A stretch of DNA of 64,000 nucleotides from JBOGCH01 sp051656645 (GCA_051656645.1 JBOGCH010000002.1:1-64000), one strand, 5' to 3'. Positions 25,067 to 35,205 are shown, counted from the first letter of the stretch. The notes: a model not told the origin generated them from the sequence alone. Translations and numbers: made by a program.

Positions 25067-27715
25067 TTATAACCATCGGCCATATCTTTTGATATACCAC
25101 ATTTTTACCACTTGAGTAAGTGCACAATAACTTACCAATATTGCAATTAACCATGGGAAATAGCTTAGTGGTAGTGGTTGCAGACCTATTGAGGTACCAA
25201 AACGTGTAAACGGTATTACAACACCAAGTGCCATAATCAAACCTGTTAGCCCTGTTACCGACCAAGATGCACGGCTTTGGAAGAATGGTATTTTGCGTGT
25301 ACGTATCATGTGTACAATCAAGGTTTGAGATAGTAATCCCTCAACAAACCATCCCGATTGGAATAGCGTTTGCTGCTCAGGCGAATCGCATCCAAACACA
25401 TACCACATTACCAAATAAGTAGCAATATCAAAAATGGAACTAATTGGTCCAATACATATCATAAATCGGCTTAAATCCGAAGCATCCCACTTACGCGGTT
25501 TACGCATAAATTCAGGATCCATTCTATCAAACGGTATCGTTGTTTGCGAAATATCATACAATAAATTCTGAATCAGCAACTGGATTGGCAACATAGGTAG
25601 GAACGGAAGGAATGCACTAGCAAACAATACGCTAAACATGTTACCAAAATTGGAACTTGCCGTCATTTTAATGTATTTGATAATATTACCAAATGTTTTT
25701 CTACCTTCCAACACACCTTTTTCCAAAACCATTAGATCCTTCTCCAATAGGATAATATCAGCGCTTTCCTTTGCAATATCAACAGCCGAATCAACCGAAA
25801 TACCAATATCCGACTGGCGCAATGCTGCTGCATCATTAATCCCATCACCAAGAAAACCTACCGTATTCCCTTGCTCTTGCAACAACGTAATAATTTCTGT
25901 TTTTTGTAATGGCGTAAGTTTAGAAAACAAAGTTGTTTCGCGAATACGCTCTTTTAACTCTGCTTTCGTCATGTCCATCATCTCCGTTCCCGTTAATGCG
26001 TGGGTAGTGTCTATACCAACCTGGCGAGCAATGGCCTGCACAACAATATCATTATCCCCCGACAGGATTTTCACCGCTACACCATAGTCATGTAACTGAG
26101 TAATAGCTTGCGCAGCCGAAGGTTTTGGTGGATCTAAAAAGGCAAGGTAACCTATTAGTACCATATCTTTTTCGTCCTCGATGGTAAAATTACCATCCTT
26201 CTCAACAAAACTCTTTTGCGCTAACGCAATTACACGCATACCTGAACGGTTCATCTCCGCACTAATTTGTTGTGCCTTGTCCTTCTGTTTATCCGTCATT
26301 GGACGTACCTCTCCGTTAAACTCGGCAAAACTACAAATGCTAAGCATCTCCTCAACGGCTCCTTTTGTAATAATTTGGCGTTTACCTTGTCCATCTTCAA
26401 TTACCACCGACATACGACGGCGAGTAAAATCAAACGGTATCTCGTCCACTTTTGTATAGTTTTCTTTTAAATGCTCCAGGTTTAGCTCTTTTACATGAGA
26501 GAGAATGGCTTTATCCATTAAATTTTTGAGTCCTGTCTGGAAATAACTATTAAAAAAGGCATGCCGCAATATACGCTTACTCTCGTCCACGCTGCCATCC
26601 GCATTAATGTATTTCTCTAAAACAATCTTGTCACATGTAAGTGTTCCCGTTTTATCAGTACACAAAATATTCATTGCGCCAAAGTTCTGTATCGCATTTA
26701 AGTTACGAACAATGGTTTTTTGCTTAGACATTGCCACTGCGCCTTTAGAAAGATTGGCAGTCACAATCATAGGCAACATCTCCGGAGTTAAACCTACCGC
26801 AACCGAGATGGCAAAAATAAATGCTTCAAACCAATCGCCTTTTGTAAAACCGTTTATAAAGAATACAAATGGCACCATGATAAGCATAAACCGAATAAGT
26901 AAGAAACTCACCTTACTAATTCCCAAATCAAAAGCTGTAGTTGCTCGATGTCCTGTAATGTTTTTCGCAATAGAACCTAAATAGGAATTATTTCCTGTTT
27001 CAATTACTACCGCTTTTGCCGAACCACTCACTACGTTGGAGCCCATAAAGCAAATATTATCCAACTCCACTACGCTGGTTTTACCGTTATTTGCTGTTTT
27101 AAGCTGTACAAACTTCTCAATCGGTTCAGACTCTCCTGTAAGTGAAGCTTGGCTAATAAATAAATCCTTAGATTCAAGGATTCGTACATCGGCAGGAATC
27201 ATATCACCCGCTGCTAAATATACAATATCGCCCGGTACCAACTCTTTAATATCTATCTCCTCTTCGGCCTCATTGGCACGCTTCACCAAACAACTATTGG
27301 TAACCATTTGCATTAGCGCCTCAGTTGCTTCACTAGCGCGCCACTCTTGCCAAAATCGAAGAATGGTACTTCCAATTACCATGGTGGTAATAATAACCAC
27401 TCCCGTCCACTCTTGCTGGCCCGGCTCGGCCATTAGAACATCTATTACAAGCGATATGATGGCCAATCCCGTCAACACACCAATAAAGGGATTGATAAAT
27501 GCTTTAATAAACAGAATAAAAGGATTCTTTTTCTTTTCCTGGGTTACCTCATTAGGCCCAAAAGTAGCTGTTCGCTCTTCCACCTGTCCACGGGATAATC
27601 CGTTAAGGTTGGTTTGCATTTGCGCAAATAACGCTTCTGCGGGTTGTACTGCCGCCGCGAATAATTTGTCCGCGTTGAATTTGTACTGTAACTGACGTTG
27701 TTTTCTTTTCCACAT
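25067..27715 (-). CDS. mgtA: Mg2+-transporting P-type ATPase (P3B)
   Basis: An 882-residue inner-membrane pump importing Mg2+. The phosphorylated residue is Asp354 in CTDKTGTLTCD; TGES (SLTGESEPIEKF) is the actuator loop and GDGINDAAALRQSDIGIS the hinge. The cation-transport N domain (NLNGLSRGQVEERTATFGPNEVT) is at residues 35-70, and ten membrane segments can be drawn. The C-terminal SQTLIVHMIRTRKIPF is typical of MgtA/MgtB rather than Ca pumps. The two-component operon lies immediately upstream in the same orientation with a 121-bp gap, so regulation of mgtA by that pair is possible but not shown. Confidence 0.95.
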   Translation of the reverse strand: MWKRKQRQLQYKFNADKLFAAAVQPAEALFAQMQTNLNGLSRGQVEERTATFGPNEVTQEKKKNPFILFIKAFINPFIGVLTGLAIISLVIDVLMAEPGQQEWTGVVIITTMVIGSTILRFWQEWRASEATEALMQMVTNSCLVKRANEAEEEIDIKELVPGDIVYLAAGDMIPADVRILESKDLFISQASLTGESEPIEKFVQLKTANNGKTSVVELDNICFMGSNVVSGSAKAVVIETGNNSYLGSIAKNITGHRATTAFDLGISKVSFLLIRFMLIMVPFVFFINGFTKGDWFEAFIFAISVAVGLTPEMLPMIVTANLSKGAVAMSKQKTIVRNLNAIQNFGAMNILCTDKTGTLTCDKIVLEKYINADGSVDESKRILRHAFFNSYFQTGLKNLMDKAILSHVKELNLEHLKENYTKVDEIPFDFTRRRMSVVIEDGQGKRQIITKGAVEEMLSICSFAEFNGEVRPMTDKQKDKAQQISAEMNRSGMRVIALAQKSFVEKDGNFTIEDEKDMVLIGYLAFLDPPKPSAAQAITQLHDYGVAVKILSGDNDIVVQAIARQVGIDTTHALTGTEMMDMTKAELKERIRETTLFSKLTPLQKTEIITLLQEQGNTVGFLGDGINDAAALRQSDIGISVDSAVDIAKESADIILLEKDLMVLEKGVLEGRKTFGNIIKYIKMTASSNFGNMFSVLFASAFLPFLPMLPIQLLIQNLLYDISQTTIPFDRMDPEFMRKPRKWDASDLSRFMICIGPISSIFDIATYLVMWYVFGCDSPEQQTLFQSGWFVEGLLSQTLIVHMIRTRKIPFFQSRASWSVTGLTGLIMALGVVIPFTRFGTSIGLQPLPLSYFPWLIAILVSYCALTQVVKMWYIKRYGRWL

Positions 27716-27773
27716 CGTAATTTCTCATTTTTTAAGTTACAAATCGCGTTTCTTATCTCGATGCAAAAGTAAC

Positions 27774-27796
27774 AACGGCTCCTCAAGGAAGCCGTT
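27774..27796 (-). terminator. Hairpin between the histidine kinase and mgtA
   Basis: AACGGCT/AGCCGTT form a 7-bp stem on the minus strand, followed by GTTACTTTTGC. The tail is only weakly T-rich and itself looks like a -7 element (TACTTTTG, 27771-27764). This may be a leaky terminator of the two-component operon overlapping the mgtA promoter. Confidence 0.45.
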
Positions 27797-27836
27797 AGAG
27801 ATTAATTAGAGTGGTATTAGAAAACCATTAGAATTT

Positions 27837-29204
27837 TTAAATGTGCTTTAATTCCACAACAAAGGTGGTACCATGCCCTTTTTGCGAGGATACTGCAATG
27901 GAACCTTTGTGTAACTGTATAATTTTTTGTGTCACCGTCATCCCAATACCATGGCCTGCAGCATTTTGCTTGTTTTCGCCACGATAAAACAATGTAAATA
28001 AGTTAGCCTGATCCTTCTCTGACATTCCTGTTCCATTGTCTGAAAAACGAATTATAGATTTATCCTCCCAAAAAGATATTTGAATTGTAGATGTTCGATT
28101 TGCTGAATATTTGCAATTATTCTCTATCAAATTCACAAATGCCGTTGTAAGCAAATAACTATTCCCTACCACAGTAAGCACGTCATCACTATCGGACTCC
28201 TGCTCAAAAAGCAAATCTACCCTATAATCAGGATGCGCTTTCAGCACCATTTCTCGTGCATCAAGCAACAACTCGTCCAAACGTACCTCTTTTAGTTTTA
28301 TTTGCTCGGGCTGATAGTCCGCTTTAGCCAAATTTAACAAGCCGTCAATTAGCTTTATCATTCTATGCGAATCCTGTAACGCATTCTTTATAGCTTGCTG
28401 GTATTCCTGAGGTGTGCGCTCCTTGTGTAGTGCCAAATCCAACTCTGCAATCAATGCAGCCATAGGAGTACGCAACTCATGCGATACATTGCTCACAAAC
28501 ATCTTCTGCGATTTAAAGGACTGCTCTAAACGCTCCAACAAATCATTGAAGGTCAAACTCAGTTCACCCAACTCATCCTTTGAATTCCCAACAATCAAAC
28601 GTCTGTCAATATCCGAAGCCGTAATATTTTCCATCTCTCTCACTATGGCGCGCATAGGTTTCAAAGCTGCTCTTGACAACAAATAACCAATTACAACTAA
28701 CAGTACAATACCACTGAAAAGAAGAATTAAAAGTATTTTACGCAAAGCATCCCTATTTGCATAGCCATAACCGTCATAAGCTGCAGCTGTTACAACATAA
28801 TCTTTACCATCATACGGATACACAAAACCTATCCCTTGATACTTATCAACATTGAAGTTTATTTCTTTATCCTCCAATATTCTATTAATCATCTCAGGCG
28901 TTTCCGTTATTATATCATTTTGTAGCGCATCATGATACAATACATTAAAATCCGGATCGTAAACAGCAACCTCTACTTCATCAATAAATTGTTTATTGTT
29001 TAAATAAATGGATTGAAGCGTATAACTATCAATCTGACTATTTAAAAACAAATGCGCCTTCGTTATAGCTTCACTTTTTAAATCCCTAAAAAAAGTATTA
29101 CTCCGAGCGCGCTCGCTTAAATAATTTATAGAAACTGCCAAGGCTACAAATACCAATGCCGTGATTAGTGTATACTGTAGTGTGAGTAAAGTACGTATTT
29201 TCAT
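27837..29204 (-). CDS. Sensor histidine kinase
   Basis: A 455-residue inner-membrane kinase: a membrane segment at residues 8-27, a periplasmic sensor of about 130 residues, a second segment near 158-178, a HAMP domain (KPMRAIVREMENITASDIDR), a HisKA domain with phospho-acceptor His242 in SNVSHELRTPMA, and a HATPase domain (NLIENNCKYS, FSDNGTGM, GHGIGM). It overlaps its response regulator by 4 bp. The layout is that of the CusS/ArlS-like OmpR-linked kinases; the stimulus is unknown. Confidence 0.92.
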   Translation of the reverse strand: MKIRTLLTLQYTLITALVFVALAVSINYLSERARSNTFFRDLKSEAITKAHLFLNSQIDSYTLQSIYLNNKQFIDEVEVAVYDPDFNVLYHDALQNDIITETPEMINRILEDKEINFNVDKYQGIGFVYPYDGKDYVVTAAAYDGYGYANRDALRKILLILLFSGIVLLVVIGYLLSRAALKPMRAIVREMENITASDIDRRLIVGNSKDELGELSLTFNDLLERLEQSFKSQKMFVSNVSHELRTPMAALIAELDLALHKERTPQEYQQAIKNALQDSHRMIKLIDGLLNLAKADYQPEQIKLKEVRLDELLLDAREMVLKAHPDYRVDLLFEQESDSDDVLTVVGNSYLLTTAFVNLIENNCKYSANRTSTIQISFWEDKSIIRFSDNGTGMSEKDQANLFTLFYRGENKQNAAGHGIGMTVTQKIIQLHKGSIAVSSQKGHGTTFVVELKHI

Positions 29205-29887
29205 AATTTATCCGATAAAATAAAACCCATTCCGGCACGTGTATGTATTAGTTTAGGCTCAAAATCTTTATCTATCTTTTTACGCAAATAGTTTATATAA
29301 ACATCAATAAAGTTAGTTCCCGTATCAAAATGGGTATTCCACACTTTATCCGCTATCTCAACACGGCTAAGTACACGTTCCGCATTCTCTGCCATATACA
29401 CCAACAAGTTGTATTCCTTTGGCGATAATTTTATGGGTACACCACCTCGCTGCACATTTTTACCTAATAGGTCTATATGCAAATCGGCATATTGGAGTTG
29501 TTCCTGCACTTTTATAGGTGCATCAGTATTACGCTTTAGCAACACTTTAATACGTGCCAATAGTTCGCGCAAATCAAAAGGTTTTACCATATAATCATCC
29601 GCGCCAGCATCAAAACCGTCAAGCTTATCATCCGTAGACCCCAAAGCCGTTAGCATTAAAATAGGAATATGTACATTTAATTTGCGAATCTCTTTACACA
29701 ACTCAAAACCATCCATTCTAGGCAATATAATATCCGAGATAATTAAATCAAACTTGCCATTCTGCGCCAACCGCAATCCCATAACGCCATCATAGGCCAC
29801 AGCTGTTTGATAACCATTTTCCTCTAGTCCTTTCTGTAGCAAATTCGCCACACGTTGTTCATCCTCTATAATCAGAATATTTTGCAT
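29201..29887 (-). CDS. OmpR-family response regulator
   Basis: A 228-residue regulator. The receiver domain has the acidic pocket IIEDE, phospho-acceptor Asp52 in LIISDIILPRMDG and the Lys in DYMVKPFD. The C-terminal winged helix has SPKEYNLLVYMAENAERVLS and VYINYLRKKID. I chose the ATG at 29887 (MQNILIIEDE), because a -7 element at 29915-29908 leaves only about 14 nt of leader. It is first in the operon with the kinase. Confidence 0.92.
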   Translation of the reverse strand: MQNILIIEDEQRVANLLQKGLEENGYQTAVAYDGVMGLRLAQNGKFDLIISDIILPRMDGFELCKEIRKLNVHIPILMLTALGSTDDKLDGFDAGADDYMVKPFDLRELLARIKVLLKRNTDAPIKVQEQLQYADLHIDLLGKNVQRGGVPIKLSPKEYNLLVYMAENAERVLSRVEIADKVWNTHFDTGTNFIDVYINYLRKKIDKDFEPKLIHTRAGMGFILSDKL

Positions 29888-29907
29888 ATCAGTTAACAAT
29901 TATTGCA

Positions 29908-29953
29908 CAAAAATAGAAAAACGCCACTCCTTAGGCAAGAAGTGGCGTTTTAT
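29908..29953 (-). promoter_or_regulatory. Terminator of the hydrogenase gene followed by the two-component promoter
   Basis: AAAACGCCACT (29918-29928) mirrors AGTGGCGTTTT (29941-29951); on the minus strand it ends the hydrogenase transcript. Directly after it on the same strand is TATTTTTG (29915-29908), a -7 element for the response regulator gene. Confidence 0.7.
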
Positions 29954-29963
29954 ATGTTGTAAT

Positions 29964-31418
29964 TTAATTTTCTACAGTCGGCACAGGACTACTTTTGTCT
30001 AATGTCTTTTTCAACATTCGTCTGGCAATAGTAAGCGGTGCTAATGAGCATGGACCATTAATACATCCACCATCACAAGCCATTACTTCAACAAACTGAG
30101 CTACCGGGCGCTTAGGCATACTCTTCAGCAATGCCTGATTTTTCTTATCCAATCCCTCTATATTCGTTGTTGTAATACCTTTTCCGCGCTCGCCCATAGC
30201 GTTAACAACGGAATCATGTACTCCTCTTGCTTGTGCAAAACCTCTACCAAATTTAGTTACTCGTCCGTCCAAAGCTTTCTCACTGCAATCCTCAGCTTTA
30301 ATTCCGTAAGCAACCATAAAGGCCCCCAACTCCTCAAAACTCATTACATAATCCACTTCAGGCACGGAATCCGCCTCATGACGTTTTGCCAAACACGGAC
30401 CAATAAATACAATCTCCGCCTCAGGATAGATTTCCTTAGCACGTCGCGCTGCATAAACCATCGGGCTGCGTGTTTCCGAAACATAAGGTTTCAACATCTG
30501 AGCATGCTTATCTACCCATCCCGTATAAGCCGGACAACATGATGTAGTCATAAAAGCCTGTCCTTCCGCCACCTTCTCCAACAACTCATGTCCTTCATGG
30601 GCTATCGTATCCTCAGCACCTAAAGCAACTTCAATAACATCATCAAACCCAATTTGCTTAATTGCCGAAAGCACTTGCCCCGGTGTTGCATCAAACTGAC
30701 CGTATATAGCTGGCGCAGGTATTGCAACAATTTGCTTGTTCGGATTTGTTAATGTTTTGTGTATATCAATAATCTTAGATCTCTCCATTATGGCACCGTA
30801 AGGACATGCCTGCATACATTTTCCGCAGTAAATACACTTATCCTTATCAATGTGCTCAATTCCCTGCTCATCTTTTTTAATTGCATTTACAGGACATACG
30901 TACTCACACGGTACCGGCGTGTACACAATTGCATGGTAAGGACACACCTTTTCACACAATCCGCAGTTTACACAATCCTCTTGGCTAATACGTGCCTGCC
31001 CGCTACGTAATGAAATTGCCGATTTTGGACAGTTCATTAAGCATGGACGTCCCTCACATCCGCGGCACATATTGGTTACTGTATATTGTGACTGAATACA
31101 TGCACTACACGCCTCATGAACCACTGACAAGATACTCTCTTTGGTATTCTTATTAGCCATTGCCATACGCGCAAATTCAGACAAGTGGATTAAGTCAATC
31201 TCCTCGTCAACAATATCAAAACCTAATATTGAGATAATTTTGTGTTTAAGAATATATCTATCCTTATGTACGCAACAACGTACCGAGCGCTTATCGCGCG
31301 GACGCATCTCTACTGGAAGATATTTTACTTTAGAAATTAGCTCATCATTTTTGAGCAACTGAACCAATTTAATTAAAATCTCACGTTTCGTGAGCATCGC
31401 AAAGTTATCGTATAACAT
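29964..31418 (-). CDS. Monomeric [FeFe] hydrogenase, group B type
   Basis: A 484-residue cytosolic iron-sulfur enzyme that interconverts protons and H2 with ferredoxin-like partners. The N-terminal part has several ferredoxin-like Cys clusters: CRGCEGRPCLMNCP, CVNCGLCEKVCP, CEYVCP and CIYCGKCMQACP. The H-cluster domain keeps all motifs: L1 TTSCCPAYTGWV (both cysteines, one for proton transfer), L2 IGPCLAKRHEAD, and L3 EVMACDGGCINGPC. L3 has Asp where most group A enzymes have Pro (MACPGGC). This domain order fits the group B monomeric hydrogenases common in gut Bacteroidota. No maturation genes (hydE, hydF, hydG) lie in this window. Confidence 0.9.
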   Translation of the reverse strand: MLYDNFAMLTKREILIKLVQLLKNDELISKVKYLPVEMRPRDKRSVRCCVHKDRYILKHKIISILGFDIVDEEIDLIHLSEFARMAMANKNTKESILSVVHEACSACIQSQYTVTNMCRGCEGRPCLMNCPKSAISLRSGQARISQEDCVNCGLCEKVCPYHAIVYTPVPCEYVCPVNAIKKDEQGIEHIDKDKCIYCGKCMQACPYGAIMERSKIIDIHKTLTNPNKQIVAIPAPAIYGQFDATPGQVLSAIKQIGFDDVIEVALGAEDTIAHEGHELLEKVAEGQAFMTTSCCPAYTGWVDKHAQMLKPYVSETRSPMVYAARRAKEIYPEAEIVFIGPCLAKRHEADSVPEVDYVMSFEELGAFMVAYGIKAEDCSEKALDGRVTKFGRGFAQARGVHDSVVNAMGERGKGITTTNIEGLDKKNQALLKSMPKRPVAQFVEVMACDGGCINGPCSLAPLTIARRMLKKTLDKSSPVPTVEN

Positions 31419-31533
31419 CTGTTTGGGTAACTGAATTTATATCTTTTCTTTAATTCATTCTCATTCCAACAGCACACACACTTATAAATAAGTTGTATTT
31501 CAAGCACAAAAGTAATGAATTATTAGCGATATA

Positions 31534-31572
31534 AAAAAACCGCCCTACTATTTGTAGAGCGGTTTTTTATAT
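31534..31572 (-). terminator. Terminator of secDF
   Basis: AAAAACCGCCCTAC and GTAGAGCGGTTTTT form the stem (one wobble); on the minus strand a T run follows. A possible -7 element for the hydrogenase gene (TACTTTTG, minus strand 31514-31507) lies just beyond. Confidence 0.85.
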
Positions 31573-31583
31573 TTTAGGCTTTA

Positions 31584-34500
31584 TTATTTTTTGTGGTGAG
31601 CCACTTTCTTGCTATCTGCAGCTTGTTCCGCACGAGCGGCTTTTCCAAAGCGACGACGTAAATCGTACGATAATGGAGTTGCTACGAATAGAGAAGAGTA
31701 TGTACCAACAATAACACCAATTAACAGAGCGAATACAAATCCACGGATTGAAGTTCCACCCCAAACAAAGATTGCAATTAATACAACCAATGTTGATAAC
31801 GATGTACTAAATGTACGACGTAATGTAGAGTTCAACGCCTCGTTAGTAACATCCATCTCATTACGTTTTGGATACATAATGTGGTACTCACGGATACGGT
31901 CAAATACAACCACCGTGTCATTGATTGAGTAACCCACAACTGTTAAGATAGCCGCGATAAACGCTTGGTCAATCTCAAGAGAGAATGGAAGTAAGCCCGA
32001 TAGGATTGAGAACGCACCTAACACTAAGATCGTATTGTGTGCCAAACCTAACACTGCTCCGGCTCCATACTGCCAGTTTGTGAATCGAATCATGATGTAA
32101 AGGAAAATTACAATCAACGCTAAAGCAATTGACCATACAGCAGCGCGAGTTACATCCTCAGCAACAGCTGGTCCAACTTTTTGCGACATCTGGCGGTAAT
32201 CCGTTAAGAACACATCTTTCGTAGTTCCGTCAGGTAAATATTGTTTTACACCTTCGTAAAGTAATGATTCAACCTCATCATCGGCCTCTACACCTTCACT
32301 TTCAATCATGTATTTTGTTGTAATCTTAACTTGGTTAGGAGAACCAAATGTTTTCACCTCAGGAGCACTTCCGTAAACCTGTGCCAACGAAGCTGACATC
32401 TCTTCAACTGCGATAGGTTGGTCAAAACGAACAGTATAAGTACGTCCACCTACAAAGTCAATACCTTTATCTAGTCCAATTGTAAACAAGGCCACTAAAC
32501 AGATTACTGTCAATGTTCCCGATACAGCATAACTAATTTTACGTTTTTGTAAGAATGGTATATGAGCGTTACGTAACCAATCGGCAGTTAATCCTGTTGT
32601 GAAAGGTACTTTACGTTGTTTGTTCGATGCTGATTCTAAAATTAAACGAGTAATAAAGATTGCTGAGAACAATGAAGTAAAGATACCAATGATTAACGTA
32701 GTAGCAAAACCTTTAATTGGTCCTTCACCGAAATAGTAAAGAATAAATCCGGTTAATAACGTAGTTACGTTACCATCAATAATTGCCGAATAAGCTTGGC
32801 GGTAACCATCCTTAATTGCAAGTTTCATTCCTTTTCCTGCGCGTAACTCCTCTTGAATACGTTCAAAGATAAGTACGTTAGAGTCTACCGCAATACCCAT
32901 TGTTAACACAATACCCGCAATACCCGGTAAAGTTAACACAGCACCCATAGATGCAAGGATACCAAACAAGAAGAATAAGTTAGTCAACAACGCGATGTCA
33001 GCAGCTAAACCTGCTCCACGGCTGTAGAAGAAAATCATATATGCAAGGATCAAACAGAATGCAATAACAAATGACCACATACCTGCATTGATTGACTCAA
33101 TACCTAATGATGGACCTACAATCTCGTCCGCAATGATGCGAGCAGGTGCAGGTAATTTACCCGATTTAAGAATAATAGCTAAATCCTCAGCCTCTTTAAC
33201 AGTAAAGTTACCGCTAATTTCCGAGCTTCCTCCAGTAATCTCACCATTTACGTTAGGTGCAGATACTACGTAACCATCAAGAACAATTGCCAATGGACGA
33301 CCTACGTTCTCTTTTGTTAAACGAGCCCATATTTTAGCACCTTCGCCATTCATTCTCATACTAACAGTTGGCGCAGAGCTACGTTGACCGTCAAATTGTT
33401 TTGTCGCATCAACCACAGCACCTCCATCAAGTGGAGCTTTACCGTCACGTGTAGTTACTTTTAAAGCATGAAGAGCAATAACGTCACCGTTAGCTTTCAT
33501 ATCCCATGCCAAACGTGCGTTACGTGGAAGCATAGCTTTAACTTGAGGTAATGCTAACATTGCATTAACCGCAGCTGTATCTTTTAAACGAGCATAACCT
33601 ACTGTCGATCCGCCTGTAACAATACGTCCGCTTTGATCCATTACAGGATTTAACAGAGCGAATAAAGGATTTTCCTTTTGGAATGCAGCGAAATCAGCGC
33701 TATTCTCAATTGTTTCCTCTTTAGCAGCATTGTCAATTAACGAATTCGATGCAGCAGAGTCTGCCACCACTTCAGCTGTTTCTTCAACAACTTCAGTTGT
33801 TCCGTCATTACCCACAACAGCTGTAGCTACAGTGATATCACGTGCTTTTCCATTCGCTTTTTCAAGGTATTGGAAAAATTCTCCGTTAGTGTAAACTTCA
33901 AAAAACTCTAATGCAGCAGTTCCTTGTAAAAGTTTACGCACACGTTGAGCATCTGTAATACCAGGAAGTTCAATTACAATACGTCCAGAAATGTCCGCTT
34001 TACGGATATTTGGTTGCGCTACACCGAAACGGTCAATACGCGTACGTAAAATATTGAAAGTATTATCGATAGCATCGTTAGCCTCTTGACGTACAACAGC
34101 AAGAACCTCTTTATTCGATGCACCCATTTTAATTTTATCCTTCATTTCAACTGTTCCAAACAAGTTTGGCGATGCCAATTGTCCGTTTGGTTCAATACGT
34201 TGATATGCTTCTCCGAAAAGAGTTACAAAATCACGAGGATCTGATTGACGCATTTTTACAGCCTCGGCAATTGCCTGATTAAAAGCTGCGTCCTGTGTAT
34301 TATTGGCAAGATTACGCACAACATCAACAACATCAACCTCCATAATCACGTTCATACCTCCCTTAAGGTCAAGACCCATGTTTAGCTCTAACTCCTTACA
34401 CTCTTTGTAAGTAAAGTCGGCCATACCAAGGAAGTTATAAATCACTTGATTTCCAATAGAGTCCAAATAGGCTCTTTCAGCAACAGGATCCCCCTGCGCG

Positions 34501-34613
34501 TACTCGTACGCAGCTTTCTCCACCTGTTTTGTCTTATAGGTGAAAAACAGCTGGTATAAACTTACCAAGGCCAACGCTATGGCAAGCAGTGTAATCGCTC
34601 CTCTGTTTCGCAT
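31584..34613 (-). CDS. secDF: SecDF protein-export membrane protein (fused SecD-SecF)
   Basis: A 1009-residue fusion that uses proton flow to drive late steps of Sec export. The SecD half (about residues 1-660) starts with one membrane segment and the diagnostic ELNMGLDLKGGMNVIMEVD; the P1 domain includes TDAQRVRKLLQGTAALEF; GIAVDSNVLIFERIQEELRAG is the fourth-segment motif. The SecF half (about 690-985) has GLDKGIDFVGGRTYTVRFD and GYSINDTVVVFDRIREY. A low-complexity insert rich in E, V and A (about residues 265-310) separates the two parts of the P1 region. Fusion is normal in Bacteroidota. Single-gene unit. Confidence 0.97.
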   Translation of the reverse strand: MRNRGAITLLAIALALVSLYQLFFTYKTKQVEKAAYEYAQGDPVAERAYLDSIGNQVIYNFLGMADFTYKECKELELNMGLDLKGGMNVIMEVDVVDVVRNLANNTQDAAFNQAIAEAVKMRQSDPRDFVTLFGEAYQRIEPNGQLASPNLFGTVEMKDKIKMGASNKEVLAVVRQEANDAIDNTFNILRTRIDRFGVAQPNIRKADISGRIVIELPGITDAQRVRKLLQGTAALEFFEVYTNGEFFQYLEKANGKARDITVATAVVGNDGTTEVVEETAEVVADSAASNSLIDNAAKEETIENSADFAAFQKENPLFALLNPVMDQSGRIVTGGSTVGYARLKDTAAVNAMLALPQVKAMLPRNARLAWDMKANGDVIALHALKVTTRDGKAPLDGGAVVDATKQFDGQRSSAPTVSMRMNGEGAKIWARLTKENVGRPLAIVLDGYVVSAPNVNGEITGGSSEISGNFTVKEAEDLAIILKSGKLPAPARIIADEIVGPSLGIESINAGMWSFVIAFCLILAYMIFFYSRGAGLAADIALLTNLFFLFGILASMGAVLTLPGIAGIVLTMGIAVDSNVLIFERIQEELRAGKGMKLAIKDGYRQAYSAIIDGNVTTLLTGFILYYFGEGPIKGFATTLIIGIFTSLFSAIFITRLILESASNKQRKVPFTTGLTADWLRNAHIPFLQKRKISYAVSGTLTVICLVALFTIGLDKGIDFVGGRTYTVRFDQPIAVEEMSASLAQVYGSAPEVKTFGSPNQVKITTKYMIESEGVEADDEVESLLYEGVKQYLPDGTTKDVFLTDYRQMSQKVGPAVAEDVTRAAVWSIALALIVIFLYIMIRFTNWQYGAGAVLGLAHNTILVLGAFSILSGLLPFSLEIDQAFIAAILTVVGYSINDTVVVFDRIREYHIMYPKRNEMDVTNEALNSTLRRTFSTSLSTLVVLIAIFVWGGTSIRGFVFALLIGVIVGTYSSLFVATPLSYDLRRRFGKAARAEQAADSKKVAHHKK

Positions 34614-34674
34614 TTTACAATTGAATTTTATATTACTTTAATATTTATTAATACTTAGACTACTCGTCAATGCG

Positions 34675-34682
34675 CAAAAGTA
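34675..34682 (-). promoter_or_regulatory. secDF promoter (-7 element)
   Basis: TACTTTTG on the minus strand, placing the start near 34668 and a leader of about 55 nt. No clear -33 element. Confidence 0.45.
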
Positions 34683-34746
34683 AAACTTTTTTTCATATTC
34701 ATGCACATTTATGCCCTCTTTTTACGCATAGATACAACAACTTCCG

Positions 34747-35205
34747 TTAATAACGACGTGCTCTCCAAGTTAATGTTTTTAGATGATAGTCGATAACAGC
34801 GCCATTTTTATAGAGAAAATCCGACCCCAAAAGTCCAACTACTGTACGTTGCAATTGACGTTGATACATCTCATTTACCGACTCCAGATTAATGGCAGCC
34901 ATCCTTACACGTCCTACAATTTCCTTACCAATTACAAAATCGTCAATTCGCACAATGGCAATATCCTCTATGGCTCCATTAATGGTGCGCGATTGTAACG
35001 GCATGTCTATTTTCTTTTTCTCTAACTCTGTTATTATACGTCGGTCCACCACCGATACGGAAGCGCCCGTATCAATAATCATTGCTCCGCTCTCTCCATC
35101 CAATTGTACATTAACAAGCACGTGATAACTATTATCCTCTAACGTAACAATTTCAATTGGCACACACTTGTGGACAAAATAGCCCCTCTCTCTATTTTTC
35201 TTCAT
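34747..35205 (-). CDS. Retropepsin-like aspartic protease
   Basis: A 152-residue protein with one aspartic-protease lobe. The catalytic motif is AMIIDTGASVSVVD (Asp45), and the second hydrophobic motif VVGLLGSDFLYKNGAVIDY sits near residues 120-140, as in clan AA retropepsin-like proteins (which act as dimers). There is no signal peptide or membrane segment, unlike the periplasmic relatives. Target unknown. A -7 element (TAATTTTG, minus strand 35238-35231) gives a leader of about 20 nt. Confidence 0.85.
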   Translation of the reverse strand: MKKNRERGYFVHKCVPIEIVTLEDNSYHVLVNVQLDGESGAMIIDTGASVSVVDRRIITELEKKKIDMPLQSRTINGAIEDIAIVRIDDFVIGKEIVGRVRMAAINLESVNEMYQRQLQRTVVGLLGSDFLYKNGAVIDYHLKTLTWRARRY

